Origin: Arion vulgaris
Lineage: Eukaryota; Mollusca; Gastropoda; Stylommatophora; Arionidae
Length of the DNA: 64,000 bases
Reading direction: 5' to 3'
NCBI GenBank assembly: GCA_020796225.1
Contig: CM036756.1
Span: 62,673,644-62,737,643, forward strand
In this document: piece by piece, positions 42,790-54,779 of the stretch
Numbering within the stretch: the stretch's first letter is position 1
Layout of the letters: the number at the start of each line of letters is the position of its first letter
Position numbers and translations under genes: made by a program
The notes under the pieces: model-generated
Seen by the model: the letters and a program-made list of their open reading frames with translations, nothing else
Told to the model about the DNA's origin: nothing
The model's database searches: none

Positions 42790-43330
42790 TTGAGAGTGTA
42801 TGTTGGTGCACATCGTTCCTGAAAATGAGAAGCATCATATGCAACATTTCCTTGTTGTGGAGGTCAGAATACGAGTTATTCAGTGCTACATAGAACCAAT
42901 ACTGACATACGGATGCGAGTTATGGACAATAAATAAACAGATCAAAAACTTTTTGGAGGCCACAGAGATATGGTTTTACAGAAGAATGATGAGAATCCCA
43001 TGGACTGCTAAAATCACTATTGTTGAGGTGTTGAATGAGGTCAAGACACAGAGAAAACTTATTATCAATATAAGAAAGAGGCAGTCACCATTTTTTGTGC
43101 ATGTGATGAAGAAAGGGAGGTTTAGAACACATTATAACAACTGGTAAAGTCGAGGGTAGACGAGACAGAGGAAGACAGAAAGAAAATTTTGGACAGCCTT
43201 ACTTCATGGCACAGTAGAGCGTCAACATCTGAGTTGATAGTAAATACCAAAGAGAGATTTGTAGAGATCCATGATTGTCTACGCCAGCCGGCAAGGCTCC
43301 TGATGATGATGTTGGTGGACACAAACAGCT
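42790..43330 (+). pseudogene. LINE ORF2 C-terminus, RRMMRIPWTAK family
   Basis: The frame 42800-43147 reads CYIEPILTYGCELWTINKQI, then FYRRMMRIPWTAKITIVEVL and INIRKRQSPFFVHVMKKG, typical of the region after RT in non-LTR ORF2. After a frame change comes the RQRKTERKFW part, and the 3' end has GATGATGATG (43302-43311). Best copy of its family; others are at 13405, 34600, 39140, 43510 and 55695. Confidence 0.85.
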
Positions 43331-43509
43331 CAGTCAATGTGCTATACGGCATTTCCTTAGTTACATACTTTTATTGAAAAACAAAGGTGCTCACAGTCAA
43401 GTTACCTGCTATAATTCTAAAAGTATAATTCTAGACATTACTTAACAACTCAGAAATTACTTGGCTACTTCACACACAAGAAGAAAGGCAACCATCCTTA
43501 TTCAGGTAT

Positions 43510-43725
43510 GCCATCAGAAAAAGAGGTTTAGAGCAGTGTGACAACAGGTAAAATCAAAGGAAAATGAGATAGATGATGATAAAGAGTGAAAATTTTGGAC
43601 ATGCCAACATCAGGACACGGAAAAAGTTCGAACATCTGAAATGATAATCATTGCTCAGGACAGACATTTGTGGAGATCTATAACCACCTACGTCAATCAC
43701 CATGACATATGATAAAGACATCATA
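43510..43725 (+). pseudogene. LINE fragment, RRMMRIPWTAK family
   Basis: Aligns with 43110-43290: AGAGCAGTGTGACAAC, AAAATTTTGGACATG, TGTGGAGATCTATAACC. Confidence 0.6.
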
Positions 43726-43829
43726 TAGATATATCTTGACATATAAACCACTCAACTTACAAGAAACAAGATTACTTCAAAGCACCATCTCATGAAATAT
43801 TATTGAATAATTATTCTATAACAATATGG

Positions 43830-43950
43830 AAGGACAAACGCAACAGCCTACAGCAGGCTTTGCAACATCTGGAGATTGAACATTTATGACACTAAGACAC
43901 AGCTCCAGATGTACAAAACATGTGTTATAGTCCGTTCAACAACTCATGCC
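43830..43950 (+). pseudogene. LINE thumb-region scrap
   Basis: Reads ICNIWRLNIYDTKTQLQMYK, the IWKSxxISxxTKLRIYK motif of non-LTR ORF2. Confidence 0.55.
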
Positions 43951-44325
43951 CACAGTCCAATGCGAATGTAGCAAAACCCCAGTTCCACAGTAGCGAAACT
44001 TTGCACCCAACCTTAGAATTATACCGACGCAAATGTCTGATGGAAGAAATTGCTATAGGAAACCTGGATTTTGTAATATAACGGTTTCCTTTGATGTTAG
44101 CGGCATATTTGGCTAGTCTGATACAGCATTTTAGTTTTTACAGTAAACGTACACATGACATTTGATGACAAGTCTCATGCAAAGGCGTATCATCTCAGCT
44201 TATACATGGGGCCAATGTTGATAATTGCAATATAGTCATGAAATAAACAAGAAATGTAGACATAGTTGTATCATTTTTTTTAAACAACTTACATTACAGT
44301 TAAAGTTAGCTGCCATGTCATAATG
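43951..44325. other. Unannotated DNA
   Basis: Nothing recognised. Confidence 0.35.
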
Positions 44326-44329
44326 CCAC

Positions 44330-44715
44330 CACCCCCTTTCACGTCCAGTCTTGGGACTGACAATGGCGGAGCTCAAGTAGTAGCTTGCCCATTGCGGACG
44401 CGCGCATTCATCACAGCCCGCCTGAAAAGCTCTATATCTCTTGCAAGTTCTCTTGCCTCTTTCAGCGTCATGTTCAAGGTTTCTTTGATGTCCTGCTGCC
44501 ATCTTCGTCTTGGTCGTCCCCGACTCGTTTTCCAGGAACCATGCCTTCCATTACCTTTCTCTCCAGACCACTGTAACCTTCTGGGAGATGATGTTTTTCT
44601 GAGCCAATGCTTCTTGATATTCAGGTCTTGTAGGATGTCTTTGTTTCTTCTTTTCTCTGTCCAGGATGTTCTAAGAACTTTTCTATAGCACCATGTTATG
44701 GCGGAGCTACTGGAG
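44330..44715 (-). pseudogene. LINE 3' end, GAT-tailed family
   Basis: On minus: SWTEKRRNKDILQDLNIKKH, a WSGEKGNGRHGSW-like segment, then RGRPRRRWQQDIKET and ELARDIELFRRAV. Related to 3930-4310 and closest to 58545-58960. Confidence 0.75.
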
Positions 44716-45465
44716 AGATTCTTTTCAAATTGCTACTTCTTCGTTACAATGTGCGTGTGTTAACATATGTGGTCGGGAGGTATGACTATAATAAAATAGC
44801 TCTTTTCTCTGGTTCTTGTATAATAGCCGTCCATCGCAAGCGATGATGACAACAATCTCAGACGTGTACTGTTGCACCTCTCTGGTGTGTGCGGAGGTGA
44901 CTGTAGAGTCAATCCTAGAACAGAATCCCCGACAATACTTCTTGTATACTGTAGTATAGATGACCCATATGTGCATCTTTGGAAATGCGCATGTAGCATT
45001 AATGATACTTTTGCATTGTAACTTCAAACTCATTAGAAATGTTATATCAATGTCTGTTTTGAGAAGTCAACAATATGACCCAATAGCCTCACACTAATTT
45101 TGATATACGCCTTTAACAAAATGTCCGTCTCGCACTAATGACGTCAATTCTTTACTATGTTTAAGCCAGTCTTTTTGGTGCGTGGAAAATGCAAGAATTG
45201 TTCAAAAAACCATGGAATTTGTCCTGAATGTTACTATTTTTCTCATCAATGAATTAAATGTCTGTAAACATGAGTTTTCTTCAACCATGCCAATGGGAGC
45301 GTTAAATATATAGCACAAAGAAGGAAACTTCTAGATGGTATGATTGTTTGAATGGCAACAAATATTTTGTAGCGTCGGGAATATGTGTAGTTCCCATGCA
45401 AGTTTTCAAGTTATTTCATCAAATGGTTACAAAGATACGCATTTTTATCTGTGGGCATGACAAGT
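44716..45465. other. Mostly unannotated; transposon-related scrap at 44990-45070
   Basis: Bases 44990-45070 resemble 28640-28720 inside the DNA transposon (AAACTCATTAGAAATG...ATATCAATGTCTGTTTTGA), so a related element may lie here. No transposase motif was found. Confidence 0.4.
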
Positions 45466-45469
45466 TGAA

Positions 45470-45895
45470 CAGACTATAGTACAGTCCTCTTTTATGGATC
45501 TCAAATTTGGAAAACAGATAAGAAAATTGAAAGTATGTTAAGAGGACTCAAAGAACGACTTCTTAGAACGCATCTTGGATATACCTGGGAGGATAAGAAT
45601 AGCAATAGCAAACTTCAAGAACTAACTAGTCTAGAAGACATCAATAAATCGATACAAAAGAGATGATAGTGATGAACTGAACATGTCCTCAGGATGAGAA
45701 CAGAAGCCAAGATATGTAGTGGTGGATACTGCAGGGACAAATAGGACATCTAGGGTCACATGGAGAACTTTTGAAGCAAAGCTCAAATACATGTCATAGA
45801 ACTAGGAGTGAAGAACAAAGAAAAGCACAAAATTTAAATAAGTGGAAATTCTTTAGTCTCTGTGTTATGTGCCCTTGGATGCAATAAGGAATGAT
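45470..45895 (+). pseudogene. LINE C-terminal relic
   Basis: Reads TVLFYGSQIWKTDKKIESM, later LRMRTEAKI and, at the end, VSVLCALGCNKE, an ORF2 C-terminal ending, followed by ATGATGATGAC. Several stops. Confidence 0.6.
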
Positions 45896-45994
45896 GATGA
45901 CATAAAGGCAATAATCAATGCTAGACATGGTTCAGGTTTCAATAATGAAGTCAATAATATAACGGTTTTTGTTTTGTGAACATTTTGACTTACA

Positions 45995-46258
45995 AGTCGC
46001 CCGTATGGTGCCGGGACCCACAAGGAAAGCAAAGAATAGTACCACTGCGACCAACAAGGCATGTCGTAAGAGACGACTGATGTAGGACCTAGGGAAGCAA
46101 GCTACCCTGGTAAATAAAAAGCATCTCAGAAATCAGATGTGCTGGCCTACTTGAAGTCACATAACTGGCACAGAGTACTATCTCTCTTAGGCTAAGATCA
46201 CATACAAATCACACAGAGTAGTTAACATGTGATCGATATGAAACGTAAGAAAAGAAAA
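45995..46258 (+). repeat. SINE family F
   Basis: Complete plus copy; end decayed to GATCGATATGAAACGTAAG and a short A/G tail. Confidence 0.75.
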
Positions 46259-46259
46259 A

Positions 46260-47038
46260 GACAAGTCATTTCTCTGTCTCTATCCTCATATGTAAGAACT
46301 ACCTGTACATGATGTTCTTCCATTCATATTATACTACAATAGGTAGTACTTGTAACTGTATTACTAACAATTGTATAAAGATTTGATTTCCCTGACAAAT
46401 TATGACATGCTTGCAGTTCTTCAAGTTGGTTGCATATTTCACAAAGGATCATACTTACACAAAATAACTGCATAATTTGCAAGAAAAAAGTAACATGTTC
46501 TTCCTGGACAAGCAATCACCAAAAATCTATTACAATTTCTATAATAAAGTTCACTTTCAATATTTATTGTCTATATATGGAATAAGTTACAATTTCATAA
46601 ATACAATTTTCATGCCCCTAAGTTGTATTCAAAATTTAAGTAACTTTGACAAAAAAGCAAAATTCAGCCCAAAACTGTAATTTGTTCTCACATATTTTAT
46701 ATATGCATAATTTGTGTACAGTAATTATATTTACACTTATTTGAGTTATGGGTGCATGATACGCAGCGTATGATGACTACACTGAAGTCGGTCAATGTTT
46801 GAGCTTGCTTCGAGAAATTGTGGAGTTTACAGAATTATAGAGTATATCACCAGGCCAGACCATATCATTACAAATCTTTGCATTAAATGGTAACATAGTT
46901 TTTTTGTTACCGTTGACAAATATATTGAGAGGATCTTTCATGACAGGTTGTTTGACATTTATAAGGCAGTAAAGACATATAAACATATCATAAAGAATGC
47001 TACATCATAGAGGTTCTAGAAGTAGAACAATTACGGGA
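46260..47038. other. Unannotated DNA
   Basis: The minus frame 46792-46986 is open for 64 codons; I considered it as an exon but found no convincing splice sites or domain. Confidence 0.4.
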
Positions 47039-47039
47039 C

Positions 47040-47880
47040 AAATGTTTACATGTAGAAATTCTACTCCTTGAAGGATCAAAGTCTTACAGAAGACACATAT
47101 GTAACTGTAGGAAGCAATTCTACACCATGGAGATTGAAGGTTTTACAGTGAAAGTACAAGTGTGTACATATTAGATTTCTACACCTTGGAGGATTCAAGT
47201 CTTACAGTGAAAGTACAAGTGTGTACATGTTAGAATTCTACACCTTGGAGGATCCATATCTTACAGTGAAAGTACAAGTGTGTACACTTCTATAAAGAAG
47301 TAAATGGTGGAAGAGAAGAAGAAGAAGAGGATTCAAGTCTTACAGTGAAAGTACAAGTGTGTACATGTTAGAATTCTACACCTTGGAGGATCCAAGTCTT
47401 ACAGTGAAAGTACAAGTGTGTACATGTTAGATTTCTACACCTTGGAAGATCCATATCTTACAGTGAAAGTACAAGTGTGTACATGTTAGAATTCTACACC
47501 TTGGAAGATCCATATCTTAGTGAAAGTACAAGTGTGTACACTTCTATAAAGAAGTAAATGGTGGAAGAGAAGAAGAAGAAGAGGATTCAAGTCTTACAGT
47601 GAAAGTACAAGTGTGTACTACATGTTAGAATTCTACACCTTGGAAGATCCATATCTTACAGTGAAAGTACAAGTGTGTACATGTTAAAATTCTACACCTT
47701 GGAAGATCCATATCTTACAATGAAAGTACAAGTGTGTACACTTCTATAAAGAAGTAAATGGTGGAAGAGAAGAAGAAGAAGATTCAAGTCTTACAGTGAA
47801 AGTACAAGTGTGTACTACATGTTAGAATTCTACACCTTGGAAGATCCATATCTTACAGTGAAAGTACAAGAATTGCAGTC
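47040..47880. repeat. 59-bp minisatellite with higher-order structure
   Basis: The basic unit TGTTAGAATTCTACACCTTGG...GTGAAAGTACAAGTGTGTACA is 59 bp. Three times the array is broken by a block containing TATAAAGAAGTAAATGG and GAAGAAGAAGA (starts about 47288, 47541 and 47740), giving a higher-order repeat. Confidence 0.9.
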
Positions 47881-48230
47881 AAAGAGCAAAGAGATAAAAG
47901 AAAACGACTTCTTTACTTAGTGATTCTTGTTATCTTTTGAACGTAAAGTTTCAAATGTCATGCTTGAATGGTTTATTATGACTGTATTCTAAGACTCTGT
48001 TGATAAGGCTTTAACCTTCTCTTCTGTCACTAGTATCCTTATTCTCATTTTCCATTTTTGGCTCAGGTAAAGGATATTTATGGTTACTCTGTGAAAGTGT
48101 TTATCTCCACTTTTCAAGAAACGCTCTAAATTAACAGACAAGAAGTTGTATATCAAGAATCTGGATCTATGAATCCCAGTACCACATACAATATCTCCCT
48201 AGACTATTATGTCTATATTGGAGGAGACAG
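47881..48230. other. Unannotated DNA
   Basis: Nothing recognised. Confidence 0.35.
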
Positions 48231-48745
48231 TTGAGGACAAGACAGCAAGGGGAAAAAAATGATATAATTGGAAGGGGAACATTAAGAGATCAACAGATAG
48301 CAGCCTGTCATAGTGTACAATCGAGGAAGGAACAAATAGAATTGGTGAACAGAATGGACAATGAGCAAAGCACAGTCGCAAAAAATAACGTGAAATGCGA
48401 TGCCTACAAAAAGCTACCAACACCAGAAAAGACAGTCACCAACATCAGCATAAGAAAGAAAGTTGACACAGAACCGTGTCTGAATTACATTGAAAAACAA
48501 AGAATGGGGTGGTTTGGCCACTAAATAGGAATGCATCCAAACTCCACAGTACACAGTCTTCTACAATAGAACATCAGGAAAGAAGGCGAGAGAAAGACCA
48601 CAAAAAAGGTTAGATGGCATAGCAGAATCCTGTCAAAGAACAAAAATATAAATATCACCCAGTCCACTAGAACAGCGCAAGACAAAAACAGAAAACCACA
48701 ACACTGGGCAACAACCCTGTAGCAGTGTGACGACAAAAGAAGAAA
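48231..48745 (+). pseudogene. LINE ORF2 C-terminus, GAA-tailed family
   Basis: Longer than its sister at 15935 on the 5' side: the frame 48231-48524 includes QSRKEQIELVNRMDNEQSTV and KTVTNISIRKKVDTEPCLNY, then WFGH and a premature stop. The remainder, in broken frame, reaches GTGTGACGACAAAAGAAGAAA. It has more damage than 15935-16345. Confidence 0.8.
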
Positions 48746-49039
48746 TAATCCTAAACTGATGATGATGAGACTATGTCTTCTCTGTTCCTTAGAGTCTCAT
48801 TGCATAGACTGTCTAGTTATATCATATTCTATTTTGATTTCACAAGAATGATTGTCAAGCCATATTTTATTCTCCCTCTTTGCATAATAATAACTGTCAA
48901 GCTATATTATATTCTCATTTTTATTTAGCAACTGACTGAACCAGTTCCATTTATTTATGTTTTCTAATTGATAGATTTGATGAATACTGATTGTGTTACA
49001 ATTATTCTATTGTTACCTGAACTAACCAAAAGAGGGAAC
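48746..49039. other. Unannotated DNA
   Basis: An imperfect 55-bp tandem duplication occurs at 48845-48925 (TTGTCAAGCCATATT and CTGTCAAGCTATATT). Confidence 0.45.
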
Positions 49040-49432
49040 GAATTTTGTGGCATATCCTTTACAGGACGTCACCATCAACCTTAGTAAATGAGTCACGATT
49101 TGCTAGGCATCACTTATATGTTCATTAGTTTACCATCACTTTCTGAACAGTCATGTATATTATTACCGTTTGTAAAAATCAACGGGAATGAATCTGCTTC
49201 CAAACTGCCTACCGCAGAGTTTGAACCAGGTACACTTGGGTTGTGATCGAGCTCTCTATCGCTTAACTCCTTGTGGACCAAAGGCCACACTACGTGGCTT
49301 TGGGTTGGACACCTTTTTACCAGGAGCAACACTAAAGGACATTTTTATTCTAAAAACAAATGGCTTGTAAAAACATGGCTTGTAAAAACATGGCTTTTGC
49401 CCTGGTCCACTAAGAGTTAAGCTACAGACACC
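49040..49432 (-). repeat. SINE family E, split by a MITE
   Basis: Body and B-box region (GAACCAGG on plus) at 49040-49262; the tRNA-like head resumes at 49421-49432 after the MITE. Removing the MITE and one TTAA gives a continuous head like that at 37700-37726. Confidence 0.85.
49267..49416. mobile_element. TTAA-type MITE, 150 bp, nested in SINE E
   Basis: Second copy of the 38288-38423 family. TTAA at 49263-49266 and 49417-49420. It is longer because a 15-bp unit (ATGGCTTGTAAAAAC) is duplicated. Confidence 0.92.
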
Positions 49433-49854
49433 CAAAAGAGTACAAAAGAAATATTTAATGAAAATAATACCAAATTACAAGCATACAATCATCCCCACTA
49501 AATCATGCATGAAATTATCTTTCATTAATGTTTATTGATATAACAATGTATATAACAAAATGAAATCATTTTTCGATCAGATCGGAGGGGGAGGGTGTAA
49601 ATAAATTATAAACCTTCTCTGTCTCTTACAATGAAATAACAAAAGGTAGAGACAGCTGCATCACTGGAATTTGTTCATGTGTCACGCTCTAAATTTTGTG
49701 ATTTGTTACAGCAACAGAGATAAAAATCAGGTATTTTATCTATCTATATCCTCTTTGTGTGCTGCTGTATGACACATAAGGCTTCCACAGAAGGTTTCCA
49801 TTACTGAAAGTTTCGCTGCATTTCAATTAATTATTTACCCAGTTAGGCACTAAT
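49433..49854. other. Unannotated DNA
   Basis: Nothing recognised. Confidence 0.35.
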
Positions 49855-50290
49855 CTTCCAACTCACTATTCACAGTTCTCCTCCATGTTTCCTTTGGCCT
49901 TCTCTTTTCATCCGCTGTTCGTTGGAGAGCTGTCCTAGCCAATAACCCTACTGGCATATGACAACACACATGACTAATCCATCTCTACCTTCATCTTTTA
50001 ATGATGGTCTTCAATAATGCAAGGTTTGTTCGTTTTAAAAGCTCTTCATTTGCTATTGTATTTGGTCTGAAAATTTGCAGGATTATTCTTAAACATTAAA
50101 TTTGGAATGTCTCCAGCTTGTGTATGATATTGTGAGATATTTTCCAGCACTCGCTACAGTATAAGAATACTTTCAGGCAGGACACTGTTTCTATATATTT
50201 GAAGTTTTGTTTTAAGATTTAATCCTTTGACTTTCCAGACATTGTTGAGTATGGCGAAAGTTTGACTTGCTTTCTTAATTTTTCCTGATC
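49855..50290 (-). pseudogene. RTE-like LINE C-terminus
   Basis: On minus: CSECWKISHN, IHKLETFQI, FRPNTIANEELL, WISHVCCHMP, ALQRTADEKR and KETWRRTVNSELED. The order matches the copy at 59050-59500, with more decay. Confidence 0.75.
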
Positions 50291-51425
50291 TGTTACAACA
50301 ACAGAGATATAAATTAGGTATTAGCTATATTAAATAATACTACATGAAATTCCCTAACCCTACTGATACCACAAAAACTCCACTGCTACCACAAAAATGC
50401 ATAGGCATGCAGTGACTGGACTACATTGCAAAGAACAGCACCTGCTTTCTTAATGGTTTTTTTGTGTTCAGTATTTCAGTTACTTTGATGGAACTAACCT
50501 CTCTCATCTGTCTGGCATCATCTCTTCAACAACCTCCAACATCTTTAGGCCCAGTCTCTTACCAACTGCCATAAACATTACAAATCCATCACAAAATATG
50601 TGCAATGCAACTGAATTAGGGATATGAATTGCTGACTGCCGAAATCATGTGGTTTTTTTTTAAACTTTAAGATCTTCATATTTATGTCATTTAAACCATA
50701 TTCAGTATTTATTTCAAAATTATTATCTCCTTCGGCCACAAACATTTGTTTTTTAAATACAAAGCAGTTATACATTCATATCTATAAGCTGCTATAAAAA
50801 AATGTTCCTCCCCTCAAACACTGAAAAAAAATGTCATTTATCAAACAATAAATTTCTATGTTTTAAAATTAGAAGAAAAAAACTGTTATGTTCGGTGGTA
50901 GTCTGGGAAATGCTTATAATACAGAAATTTGTTATGAAGATAGAAACATGTACAACAAGTTACCTTGCAACAGGTACATGAACTAACATGTCAAATACTA
51001 GTAGCAAATACAACATTAATAAGCCTGAAGAAGAGTTGTATAGATATAATGATGATACATAATGACAAATACAAATGTCATGACTGTAGATAAATGTATA
51101 CACACAACTTCAATTATATAAATGCACTGAATTAAAATGGACAAAACAAACATCCCACATAGCCTTATGGGTATGTTAATAATTAGTATATTTTTCACGG
51201 AGGGAATGCTCATTTGAACTCTTTATCAGGGGTCAAAGATGCCTGAAATGCATATTCTGGTCATAGTAGTAACAAGGTGACAACCATCTTCAGTTATATT
51301 GATGTCTATAATCTTATCAAATATACTAGGTACCATTATAATGGTACCTACTTGACTATCATTTAATAAAATCTATATCTATTTCAAGTTCTTTTTTATT
51401 TATAATTGAACTTACTTAAAACTAT
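50291..51425. other. Mostly unannotated AT-rich DNA
   Basis: GCTGACTGCCGAAATC near 50632 also occurs at about 35210, hinting at a shared old repeat. The rest is unrecognised. Confidence 0.4.
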
Positions 51426-51429
51426 TAAC

Positions 51430-51715
51430 TTTGATAGCATAGTGTCTAGTGCACCTGCTTCATAGATACATGGTCCCGGGTTTGAAATCTTCATTAGGAG
51501 TAAGATTTTTTCTGACCACAACAGTTCTCGGGTTGACTAAGTCTGAACTGGGTATCAGAGAAACACTGGGAAATAAAGGTGGTCAGTTTGATGTTGAAAC
51601 CACCATCACCCAGTGTGTACCGTTGGTCAGAGAAAAATATGGCTCTAACAATGTATTCGCCAATATATCCCATGGAATGAAAACAGGTTCTTTACATATT
51701 TAAATCAAACTGTGC
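51430..51715 (+). repeat. tRNA-like SINE, family I
   Basis: Head ATAGCATAGTGTCTAGTGC and CCGGGTTTGAAATC (B-box-like), distal part CAATATATCCCATGGAATG and GGTTCTTTACATATTT. The 3' half recurs at 56376-56550. Confidence 0.65.
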
Positions 51716-52734
51716 ATATTTTGTAACTGCAACAATTGAGATTTAATTACTACATTTTAAAATAAAATAGCACCGTAAAGATAGCCCACTACTAGATTGT
51801 GCCATTTATCATTAAGATTTGATTTATTTTTCGAATGTACTAGCTTTCTTTGACAATATTATGGACTAAAATCATGATGAATCTAAAAAAATTGTTATCG
51901 AGTCTCCCATATAAATGTTCTACAGCATTTTACTGAAGGCACTTAACTTGACGGAATCATTTACTTTGAACATTGCCCATTTATATCTAGATTGATTGCA
52001 TACTTTAAACAATCCCTCTGATCAATCTACGATGCAAACCTGTTCAGTATCTGAACTCTTTCAATCGATAGTTTTCATTTAACATAGAAGTATAAAGTCA
52101 ATCAGACTCACAAATTAGCAACGGAATAGAGTGGATTTTGCATCTCTGTGGACTAAATTTGTAGGTCAATGCTTCAACCATCTGTTCACAGACAGAACAG
52201 ACTGAAATTTCTTCACATCGGTACTGCCTTAAATTACAAACCAACAGGTTTCAGATAAATCTCCCATCGTCAGATTATTATTACCACCAACTGCTTCATC
52301 AACATGAAATGTGATATCAAGTCCATGACCACTGAGGCAGTACCACATACATCAGCACCACTGTATGTAAATAACTCATGCTTTGATATGATTTACTGGC
52401 AACCACTCCTGGTACCATAATTTACATGGTTAGAAAAAATAAGTCTGTGACTATTTAATTGCATGGAGTATGTTGTTATCAGTAGATAGAGAACTTATCA
52501 GCTGTGTCATGTGTCTCCCATGTATCTCTTTTTGTGATTAGTCAACATCTCTGCTACAACAACTATTTTCTTTGTTGATACCTAATAGAAGAGAAAAATG
52601 TAACATACCAAATAAATGTAACATACCAAATTCATGTCAACAGCATTGATTCTCTTTGTTGACTGAATATCAACATTTTTCAATTAGTCCATTAGTTGGC
52701 ATAATACATCTTCAATTTGAGTGAATATCGGTTT
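51716..52734. other. Unannotated AT-rich DNA, 1 kb
   Basis: Nothing recognised. Confidence 0.4.
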
Positions 52735-52736
52735 TT

Positions 52737-53325
52737 TTTCACTACAATAGGATTGAATATCTTTGTTTATATACTACAATAGGATTGAATATCTTTGTTT
52801 ATATACTACAATAGGATTGAATATCTTTGTTTATATACTACAATAGGACTGAATATCTTTATTTATATACTACAATAGGATTGAATATCTTTGTTTATAT
52901 ACTACAATAGGACTGAATATCTTTATTTATATACTACAATAGGATTGAATATCTTTGTTTATATACTACAATAGGACTGAATATCTTTGTTTATATGCTA
53001 CAATAGGATTGAATATCTTTGTTTATATACTACAATAGGATTGAATATCATTGTTTATATACTACAATAGGATTGAATATCTTTGTTTATATGCTACAAT
53101 AGGATTGAATATCTTTGTTTATATACTACAATAGGACTGAATATCTTTGTTTATATGCTACAATAGGATTGAATATCTTGTTTATACCTACAATAGGACT
53201 GAATATCTTTGTTTATATACTACAATAGGATTGAATATCTTTGTTTATATGCTACAATAGGACTGAATATCTTTGTTTATATACTACAATAGATTGAATA
53301 TCTTGTTTATACACTACAATAGGTT
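52737..53325. repeat. 32-bp minisatellite, about 18 copies
   Basis: Unit CTACAATAGGATTGAATATC plus TTTGTTTATATA; spacing 32 bp (52742, 52774). Variants GGACTG and ATGCTAC alternate in blocks. Unrelated in sequence to the 32-bp array at 21325. Confidence 0.95.
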
Positions 53326-53875
53326 AAATATCACCCACTGTCAACAGAACAGGTCACCTGAGGGCAGAATGAGAGCATATTTACAGGATAGTGAGCTACA
53401 GGAACCATCAATATGTTATCCTTCAACATCTGTTGGGGGAGACTGAGCAACTGTTTCTGAGAATGTTTCCAATGGAACAAAAAGGTTGCCATTGATCACT
53501 AACATTTATAACAGTTGTTCACTTTAGTATTCCTAATGGAACCATAGTGCTGAAATTGTTCTTAATATTCTCAGTTGTTTATTGCATCTCATATTTTTTT
53601 TAAATGTTTATAGTTTGGGTTGTTAGCCATAACGCAGCCTCCAAAAACCTGGGAAAACATTATGCTGATATTTGGGTGTTTCAGTAATTGTGGCAGTTGC
53701 TATGTCACTGCAATGACCTTCTGGAAGCATGATTCAATATTTGTAAAATCTGTTATCTTTTTCTGCTGTGATCAACTTCTGCCATGCGACTACTCCAGTA
53801 TATGTCATAAACAACTTCTGCTATGTGACTACTCCAGTATATGTCATAAACAGGGTGGTGCGCTTGAGGTTTTCA
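53326..53875. other. Unannotated DNA with a 36-bp duplication
   Basis: CAACTTCTGC...TATGTCATAAA is repeated at 53775-53850. No gene. Confidence 0.45.
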
Positions 53876-53879
53876 CCGG

Positions 53880-54765
53880 TCCCCCATAGTTTGTTTTGAA
53901 GGATTGTTTCTGTTGGTCAGATTTCCATTATCACACTGCTCATGCTGGGGCAGTTTTGCCAGATGTGCTCTGGGGACTGCTTTGATGCTCCACAGGTGCA
54001 GGCAGCCAATTCCCCGAGACCCATTCTATGGAGGTGTGCTCTGAGACCCAGTGTCCCATAAGTCTGAAGACTGTGGCCTGTGCTTTTCTGTTTAGTGTAT
54101 ATTATTGTCATGCTCTGGGTTGCATCCTCTGTTTGTTTTTCACCACATCATTTTCTGGACTGTTTCAGGAGAGTATTTGCTTCTGTGAAGCTTTGTGTTG
54201 GATGGTGTCGTGTTAGGCTCCCTCCAGCCCTTGCATGTTTGTCAGCCTTTTCATTTCCTGTGATGCCCCAGTGTGCTGGTATCCACTGAAGGACTACTTC
54301 TGATTTCTATGACAGCAAGCAGATTTTTTGAATTTATATCCTGAATGAGCTTGTCTTGTTTGGGAAAGGAGATGGCCTGGGGAAAGGAGATGGCCTGGAG
54401 AACGGATCTTGAGTTGCTAGAGAATGCAATTTTTTTTGCTGACTGCTGAATGTTGAGGTTCTGTATGGCTGCAAGGAGGGCTGTTGCCTCCGCTGTACAG
54501 TTGGTGCATGTTCTTCTGCTGCCAGAGAGTGTGTTTCTATGTTTCCTTGGGAATGTGTAATGTAGATTCCGCTGCTTACCTTCCTGATAGCATTTATATC
54601 TGAGCAGTCTGTGAATATGTGTGTCCATATCCTGGTGGGATATTGGTCATCTTCTGTAAAAATGACTTTCAGATATTTTAACCCTGGGAACTACTTCGCT
54701 TTAAAACTATTGATATATGCTAAGTTGGTTTGGTGACCTGTAGATCTCCCACCTCTTTTTGTCTT
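53880..54765 (-). pseudogene. LINE RNase H and zinc-knuckle-like C-terminus
   Basis: On minus: FTDCSD (first RNase H Asp region, Gly of TDGS changed, about 54600), AEATALLAAIQNLNI (Glu, about 54480), NSRSVLQAI (Asp position changed) and LQWIPAHWGITGNEKADKHA (about 54235-54295). The end reads LRAHLHRMGLGELAACTCGA then SPEHIWQNCP, the Cys/His C-terminus of this LINE group. Several shifts; dead. It lies downstream of the last identified RasGAP exon. Confidence 0.85.
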
Positions 54766-54779
54766 TTAGGTGTTTACAC

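Noticed and set aside
46792..46986. Possible host exon on minus
   Set aside because: It is open for 64 codons, but no clear splice borders, no domain and no match to the expected RASA1 C-terminus.
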